Shown: positions 49,564-54,009 of the stretch, one piece after another | Position numbering within the stretch: position 1 is the stretch's first letter | Layout: every line of letters begins with the position of its first letter | DNA from: AC-32 sp035518635 | GTDB taxonomy: Bacteria; Actinomycetota; Thermoleophilia; Gaiellales; Gaiellaceae | Assembly (NCBI GenBank): GCA_035518635.1 | Contig: DATIXI010000049.1 | Coordinates: 1 to 54,009, forward strand | Reading direction: 5' to 3' | Length of the DNA stretch: 54,009 nucleotides | The notes under the pieces: model-generated | Seen by the model: only the letters and a program-made list of their open reading frames with translations | What the model was told of the DNA's origin: nothing | Database searches by the model: none | Position numbers and translations under genes: made by a program

Positions 49564-50413
49564 CGGGCACGTCTTCCGTTCGATGGGGGTCGACGTCCTC
49601 GTGTGCGGAGCGACCGACGACGAGCACGCGGCGATCCACCGGCTCTTCGATGAGCGGGACCGGGTCTTCTCGCGCTTCCGTCCCGAAAGCGAGCTGAGCC
49701 GTGTCAACCGCGATTCCTCCGAGGTGCTGGTGGTCTCGCGGCTCTTCGCGGACGCGCTGCGCACGGCGCTTCGGGCGGCAGCGGCGACGGACGGTCTCGT
49801 CGACCCGACTCTGGGCGCCGCGATCGAGGCCGCCGGCTACGACCGTGACTTCTCGCTGCTCTCCGACGACGAGCGGCCGCTCGGGCCCGCCGTGCCCGGG
49901 CGCCGCTGGACGGTCCGCCTCTCGGGTCGCCTGCTCTCGCGGCCGCCCGGGACCGCCCTCGACCTGAACGGCGTCGTCAAGGCTCTTGCCGTCGACGCGG
50001 CGCTCGAGCTGATCGACGGGGACGGGTTGGTGGCCGCGGGTGGAGACGTGGCGGCACGGGGCGGGGCCCTGGTCGGGCTTCCGGGGGGAGGCGCGCTGCG
50101 TTTGCTCGCGGGCGGCATGGCGACGAGCGGCACGACGAAGCGCCGCTGGCTTCGTGGCGGAACGCTGCAGCACCACCTGATCGACACGCACTCGGGCCGC
50201 CCGGCCGTCTCGTGCTGGGACGAGGTGACCGTCGCGGCCGGCTCGTGCGTCGGCGCGGACGTCGCCGCGAAGGCCGCGTTCCTGCTCTCCGAGAACGGGC
50301 CGGACTGGCTCGACGAGCGCGGCCTGCCAGGCCGCTTCCTCGCCCGTGGCGAGGTGACCGTGAACCGCGCCTGGCGCGAGCTCCTTCACGAGCACGAGCG
50401 CGCCGCAGCGTGA
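49553..50413 (+). CDS. apbE: ApbE-type FAD:protein FMN transferase
   Basis: A 286-residue protein from a GTG. Family hallmarks: FRSMGVDVLVCG at the N-terminus, VFSRFRPESELSRVN, the ALDLNGVVKALAVD segment and the LIDTHSGRPA motif, with late AAKAAFLLSENG. It covalently attaches FMN to Ser/Thr in exported proteins. No signal peptide is seen, unlike typical lipoprotein ApbE, so it may act in the cytoplasm or a leader may be missed. Overlaps the ferric-reductase-like gene by 4 bases, suggesting a flavin-haem electron path. Confidence 0.88.
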   Translation: MSPDGHVFRSMGVDVLVCGATDDEHAAIHRLFDERDRVFSRFRPESELSRVNRDSSEVLVVSRLFADALRTALRAAAATDGLVDPTLGAAIEAAGYDRDFSLLSDDERPLGPAVPGRRWTVRLSGRLLSRPPGTALDLNGVVKALAVDAALELIDGDGLVAAGGDVAARGGALVGLPGGGALRLLAGGMATSGTTKRRWLRGGTLQHHLIDTHSGRPAVSCWDEVTVAAGSCVGADVAAKAAFLLSENGPDWLDERGLPGRFLARGEVTVNRAWRELLHEHERAAA

Positions 50414-51051
50414 TTGTCGCTGCGGCGAATTACACGTGGTACGTGGCGCGCGCGGGCGGGATGCTCGCGTTCGCGCTGCTGTCGGCCTCGGTCGTGCTCG
50501 GGCTCCTGCTCTCGGGGAAGGCGAAGCTCGAGCGCTGGCCCCGCTTCGCGCTCGAGGACGTGCACCGCTTCGTCGGGCTGCTCGCGGGGAGCTTCATCGC
50601 GATCCACGTGGGCGCGCTGCTCGTCGACAGCTACCTCCCGTTCTCGCTCCGAAGCGTGCTCGTGCCGTTCGCCGCGCCGTACCGCCCGGTCGCCGTTGCG
50701 GCGGGCGTGATCGCCGCCGAGCTCCTGGCCGCGCTTGCGATCACGAACCGCTACCGCTCCCAGCTTCCCTACCGGTTCTGGCGGCGGGCCCACTACCTGA
50801 ACTTCGCGGTCTGGCTGCTTGCGCTCGTGCACGGGCTCGCGGCCGGGACCGACACGACCTCCGCGTGGGCACTCGGGCTGTACGCGGTCTCGGCGGCCGC
50901 CGTCGCGGGCCTGACCGCCCGCCGCGTGCTCGTCGCGATGCCGACCGCCGGCGCCTTGGCTCTTCGTCTCTGGCCCGGAACCGCGGCGCTCGTGACGGCC
51001 GAGCTGGTCGTCGCGCTCGCGCTCGGGCCGCTGGGTCACAACACCGGCTGA
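50410..51051 (+). CDS. Ferric reductase-like / MsrQ-type haem membrane protein
   Basis: A 213-residue protein with about six membrane segments. Likely haem ligands are in DVHRFVGLLAGSFIAIHVGA (two His, 13 apart) and RAHYLNFAVWLLALVHGLA (two His, 14 apart), the ferric reductase transmembrane pattern. There is no FAD/NAD domain, so it needs a partner donor. GTG overlaps the ApbE stop by 4 bases. Its probable role is electron transfer across the membrane to an exported acceptor. Confidence 0.82.
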   Translation: MIVAAANYTWYVARAGGMLAFALLSASVVLGLLLSGKAKLERWPRFALEDVHRFVGLLAGSFIAIHVGALLVDSYLPFSLRSVLVPFAAPYRPVAVAAGVIAAELLAALAITNRYRSQLPYRFWRRAHYLNFAVWLLALVHGLAAGTDTTSAWALGLYAVSAAAVAGLTARRVLVAMPTAGALALRLWPGTAALVTAELVVALALGPLGHNTG

Positions 51052-51068
51052 CGGATACCCTCCCGCGC

Positions 51069-51938
51069 GTGAGCGCCGTCCTGCTGGCGTGCTGCTCGGC
51101 GGCGCTCTTCGGGGCGCTCGCGGTCGCGGTCCGCTTCGGGCTGCGCCGCGCGGACGACCCGGTGCTCGGCGCGCTCGTCACCGTGACTGTCGCACTAGTC
51201 GTGACCGCCGCGATCGGAGTCGCCGCGAGCGCGCGCGAGGGCGCCGACGCGTCGGAGCTGTGGCCGTTCCTCGTCGCGGGCGCGATCGCGCCGGGCGTCT
51301 CGCAGCTGCTGTTCACGCACGCGGTGCGGGAGGCGGGCGCCGCCAGGACGGCGGTCGTCATGGGCGCCGCCCCGCTCGTCTCGGTGGCGATCGCGCTCGC
51401 GGTTCTCGACGAGCCGCTGCGTGTCCCGCTCGTCGTCGGCGCGCTGCTGATCGTCGCGGGTGGGATCGCCCTCGCCGGAGAGCGCGTGCGCCCCACCGAC
51501 TTCCGCCACCTCGGGATCGCTTTCGCGGTCGGGGCGACGCTGATGTTCGCCGTCCGGGACAACCTGCTCCGCTGGCTCGCGGGCCACACGGACACGCACG
51601 CGCTCGTGACCGCGCCGGTGACGCTCCTCGCCGGGGCGGGGACGGTCGCCGTCTACCTCGTCGCCACGCGAGGCCGCGCCTGGGCAGCCGGCGGCCGGGA
51701 CGCGGTGCGCGCGTTCCTGCCGTCCGGCCTGCTGTTCGGCCTCTCCTACTCCGCGCTCTTCGAGGCGTTCTATCGCGGGCGGGTCACAGTCGTTGCGCCG
51801 TTGGTGGCGACCGAGTCGCTCTGGGGCGTCCTCTTCGCCGCGCTCCTGCTGCAGCGGACCGAGCTCGTCGGCAGGCGGCTCGTGCTCGGCGCCGTGCTGA
51901 TCGTCGCGGGCGCCGCGCTGATCGGCGCGTGGCGATAA
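51069..51938 (+). CDS. EamA/DMT-family transporter
   Basis: A 289-residue protein with ten predicted membrane segments in two EamA halves (AVLLACCSAALFGALAVAVRFGL... and FRHLGIAFAVGATLMFAVRDNLL...), each ending in a conserved pattern such as AAPLVSVAIALAVLDEPL and VATESLWGVLFAALLLQRTEL. Drug/metabolite exporters of this kind usually export amino acids or small metabolites. GTG start; it lies 8 bases before the aminotransferase gene and may be coupled with it. Confidence 0.86.
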   Translation: MSAVLLACCSAALFGALAVAVRFGLRRADDPVLGALVTVTVALVVTAAIGVAASAREGADASELWPFLVAGAIAPGVSQLLFTHAVREAGAARTAVVMGAAPLVSVAIALAVLDEPLRVPLVVGALLIVAGGIALAGERVRPTDFRHLGIAFAVGATLMFAVRDNLLRWLAGHTDTHALVTAPVTLLAGAGTVAVYLVATRGRAWAAGGRDAVRAFLPSGLLFGLSYSALFEAFYRGRVTVVAPLVATESLWGVLFAALLLQRTELVGRRLVLGAVLIVAGAALIGAWR

Positions 51939-51945
51939 TCCAGGC

Positions 51946-53337
51946 GTGGGGTGGCTGACTGACCTGGTCGAAGAGCGCGGCGGAGAGGCGCTCGACCTGC
52001 ACGCGAAGACGATCAACCCGCAGTTCGTGCGGCTCCTGCGCGCGATCGGGTTCGACCGGCGCTGGGCCCGCGCCGAGGGCGCGTACCTCTGGGACAGCGA
52101 CGGCAACCGCTACCTGGACGTGCTCGGCGGCTTCGGGATGTTCAACGTCGGGCGCAACAACCCGCGCGTGCGCGCCGCGCTGATCGAGGCGCTCGAGCTC
52201 GAGCGGCCGGGCTCGGTGCAGCTCGGCGTGGACGTGCTTCCGGCCCTGCTCGCGGAGGAGCTGCTGCGCCGGGCGCCCGCGAGTGTGGGCCGTGCGCTTT
52301 TCACGAGCTCCGGTGCCGAGTCGGTCGAGGCGGCGATCAAGCTCGGCCGCGCGGCAACCGCACGTTCGCGGGTGCTCTCGGCGGAGCACGGCTTCCATGG
52401 TCTGACACTCGGTGCGCTCTCGGCGAACGCGAACGCCGAGTTCACGGACCGTTTCGGCCCGCTGCTTCCGGGCTTCGACCGTGTCCCCTGGGACGACCTC
52501 GCAGCGCTGGAGCGGGCGCTGATCTCCGAGGACGTCGCGCTCTTCATCGTCGAGCCGGTGCAGGGCAAGGGCGTGAATCTCCCTTCGCCCGCCTACCTCC
52601 GCGGGGCGCAGGATCTGTGCCGACGCTACGGCGCGCTGTTCTGCGTCGACGAGGTGCAGACCGGCTTCGGGCGCACCGGCCGGATGCTCGCGCTCGAGCA
52701 CTGGAACCTCGAGCCCGACCTGATCACGCTCGCGAAGTCGCTCTCGGGCGGCTACGTGCCGGTCGGCGCGCTGCTGATGTCGAACGAGGTCTACGAGGCG
52801 GTCTTCGACACGCTGCCGAACGCGGTCAGCCACGGCTCGACGTTCGCGCCCAACGACCTCGCGATGGCCGCGGGGCTGGCGACGCTCCGCGAGCTCGACG
52901 AGCAGGGCCTGGTGGAGCGCTCGGAGCGGCTCGGCGAGCTGCTGCTCGAGCGCACGCGGCCGCTGGTCGAGAGCTCCGAGGTCGTGCGCGAGGTGCGCGG
53001 GCTCGGCCTGATGTGGGCGATCGAGTTCGAGGAGCCGCCGGGCGGCTCGCGCACGTGGAAGCTGCTCGAGCGGATCCAGCCCGGGCTCTTCTCCCAGCTC
53101 GTCGTAGCACCGCTCTTCCGCGACCACCGGATCCTGAGCCAGGTCGCCGGCCACGGGATCAACGTGCTCAAGGCGATCCCGCCGCTGGTCGTGACCGAGG
53201 AGGACGTGGACTGGTTCGCGACGGCGCTCGAGGAGACGGTGGCCCACGCCGAGAAGATGCCGCGCGCGCTCGTCCGCTTCGCCCTCACGGCGGCGCGTGC
53301 GGGCCGGACAAAGCGCCGCCTTCTGGCGCGCGCATAA
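51946..53337 (+). CDS. Class III PLP-dependent aminotransferase
   Basis: A 463-residue enzyme with GTG start. TSSGAESVEAAIKLGRAAT and HGFHGLTLGALSANA are the phosphate contacts, CVDEVQTGFGRTGRM binds the PLP ring, and LITLAKSLSGGYVPVGALL carries the Schiff-base lysine (about residue 264). NAVSHGSTFAPNDLA is the Thr contact from the other subunit. It resembles ornithine/putrescine/4-aminobutyrate-type aminotransferases. Substrate unassigned. Followed by a short hairpin (53340-53354) and the sigma factor gene. Confidence 0.87.
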   Translation: MGWLTDLVEERGGEALDLHAKTINPQFVRLLRAIGFDRRWARAEGAYLWDSDGNRYLDVLGGFGMFNVGRNNPRVRAALIEALELERPGSVQLGVDVLPALLAEELLRRAPASVGRALFTSSGAESVEAAIKLGRAATARSRVLSAEHGFHGLTLGALSANANAEFTDRFGPLLPGFDRVPWDDLAALERALISEDVALFIVEPVQGKGVNLPSPAYLRGAQDLCRRYGALFCVDEVQTGFGRTGRMLALEHWNLEPDLITLAKSLSGGYVPVGALLMSNEVYEAVFDTLPNAVSHGSTFAPNDLAMAAGLATLRELDEQGLVERSERLGELLLERTRPLVESSEVVREVRGLGLMWAIEFEEPPGGSRTWKLLERIQPGLFSQLVVAPLFRDHRILSQVAGHGINVLKAIPPLVVTEEDVDWFATALEETVAHAEKMPRALVRFALTAARAGRTKRRLLARA

Positions 53338-53374
53338 GGCTCCCGTACCGGGAGGGCGTTACTTTCGTGCGGGG

Positions 53375-53887
53375 ATGAGCGAGAGAGGATTGATGAGGCA
53401 CCCCGCCGAGCAGGCGTTTCGGCGCTACTACGGCGAGGTGTACCGATATCTACTTCGTCGGACAGGAGATCCCAGCGAGGCGGAGGAGTTGACCCAACGT
53501 GTGTTTGCTGATGCGGCAGCGGCAGAGCAGCAACTCGAACGTGACCCGCGCCCGATGTTGCCGTGGCTGCTCACAGTGGCGCACCGTCGCTGGGTCGACG
53601 AGCGGCGGCGCAGCCGGCGTCAGCGTGACGCGCTCGAGACGGTTGTCGCCGACACCGAGCATGCGAGGTCTTCGGACGACGAGTTGGCGGCCGAGGCGCT
53701 CCGACGCGTGCTCGCTCAGCTTTCCGACGATCAGCGCGAGGTGGTCATTCGCCGCCTCTGGCGTGGTCGCAGCTTCCGCGAAATCGCTTCCGAGCTCGAC
53801 TTGTCGGAGGGTGCGGTGAAGATGCGCTTCAGGCGCGGCCTGGAATCGCTTCGCGAGCTCCTTCGCGAGGAGGGGTACGCGCAGTGA
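53375..53887 (+). CDS. ECF-type RNA polymerase sigma factor
   Basis: A 170-residue sigma factor from ATG 53375; an ATG six codons on (53393) is possible. Region 2: EQAFRRYYGEVYRYLLRRTGDPSEAEELTQRVFADA and WLLTVAHRRWVDERRR. Region 4: VLAQLSDDQREVVIRRLW, then RSFREIASELDLSEGAVKMR. There is no region 3, as in ECF sigma factors. The next gene overlaps by 4 bases and may encode its anti-sigma factor. Confidence 0.92.
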   Translation: MSERGLMRHPAEQAFRRYYGEVYRYLLRRTGDPSEAEELTQRVFADAAAAEQQLERDPRPMLPWLLTVAHRRWVDERRRSRRQRDALETVVADTEHARSSDDELAAEALRRVLAQLSDDQREVVIRRLWRGRSFREIASELDLSEGAVKMRFRRGLESLRELLREEGYAQ

Positions 53888-54009
53888 CCCACGGGAAGAG
53901 TGATCAGTTGCCACGCGAGGTGTTCGAGGTCCTGCGCGACGACCCGGAGCTCACACGGCTCGCAGAGCGGGTAGCGGGGCTTGCCCCGGAGAGGGGCGGC
54001 GAGGCGCGC
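53884..54009 (+). CDS. Partial protein after the ECF sigma factor (possible anti-sigma)
   Basis: A 5' fragment of 42 codons, starting at a GTG that overlaps the sigma stop by 4 bases (GTGA) and running off the window end. It reads MTHGKSDQLPREVFEVLRDD, then PELTRLAERVAGLAPERGGE. The stretch is hydrophilic and helical with no motif I recognise. Genes coupled to an ECF sigma factor often encode its anti-sigma factor; too little is visible to test this. Confidence 0.6.
   Translation, partial: MTHGKSDQLPREVFEVLRDDPELTRLAERVAGLAPERGGEAR

Noticed and set aside
53340..53354. Short hairpin CTCCCG-TAC-CGGGAG between the aminotransferase and sigma genes
   Set aside because: Only a 6-bp stem with a 3-base loop and no T-tract; could be a weak terminator but not enough to annotate.

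Overview
The window is about 54 kb of GC-rich, gene-dense DNA with strong G/C third positions, many GTG and some TTG starts, and repeated 4-base stop/start overlaps (GTGA, ATGA). An F420-type LLM oxidoreductase, an AfsR/SARP-type regulator, a PknB-type kinase and an MprAB/PepD-like stress locus all point to an actinobacterium. My best guess is the class Thermoleophilia (Gaiellales or Solirubrobacterales); that is an inference from gene content, not a measured placement. I saw no insertion sequence, prophage or CRISPR array. The only RNA gene found is a tRNA-Arg(CCU).

Layout. 1-6960: the tail of a SPOR-like protein, a 28-residue lipoprotein, then a hydantoin/pyrimidine catabolism locus: hydantoinase (minus strand), facing an M20 N-carbamoyl amidase, an LLM oxidoreductase and a polar amino acid ABC importer. 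6971-9716: a haem-oxygenase-like diiron protein, a secreted Ig-like protein, and a winged-helix protein with a membrane anchor. 9717-16013: a surface-protein island. It holds two low-complexity exported proteins, a LuxR/NarL response regulator, a 783-residue protein with seven Q/N-rich repeats and a sortase-like tail (LPFAG), and an exported HELTH metallopeptidase-like protein. The regulator and the first exported protein share paired TGGACGAA boxes spaced 22 bp apart. 16021-21050: three tandem exported beta-propeller paralogues, then a DUF6510-like protein, an FAD reductase and a sulfite-oxidase-fold molybdoenzyme.

21072-25027: a degenerate methylamine-utilisation-like (Mau-like) cluster. 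It encodes a YVTN propeller, a CcdA/MauF-like membrane domain fused to a propeller, a TAT-exported Cys-rich protein like methylamine dehydrogenase light chain, and a MauE-MauD-like fusion. The MauF-like gene has an in-frame TGA at the position of the expected SPC cysteine. A SECIS-compatible hairpin follows, so the TGA may encode selenocysteine, or be a nonsense mutation or a sequencing error. 25117-34416: a small membrane protein, a K+ channel, a proline iminopeptidase-like hydrolase, a VOC protein, the tRNA, a beta-helix protein, a SARP-Usp fusion regulator, a Ser/Thr kinase, a saccharopine-dehydrogenase-like enzyme and a P1 (DmpA-like) peptidase.

34451-45135: one tightly coupled operon with an HDAC-like deacetylase, an M28 peptidase, an LD-carboxypeptidase-like S66 protein, a complete Dpp-type peptide importer and a GSA-type aminotransferase. 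It looks built for uptake and breakdown of peptides or acylated amines. 45145-51051: an HtrA protease diverging from an OmpR-type two-component system, then an LTxxQ-containing exported protein, a small membrane protein, ApbE and a ferric-reductase-like haem protein. Arrays of 11-bp repeats (TTCTTA/TTCTCA) lie between htrA and the regulator and again after the kinase gene, so this looks like one envelope-stress regulon. 51069-54009: an EamA transporter, a class III aminotransferase, an ECF sigma factor and the start of a probable partner gene.
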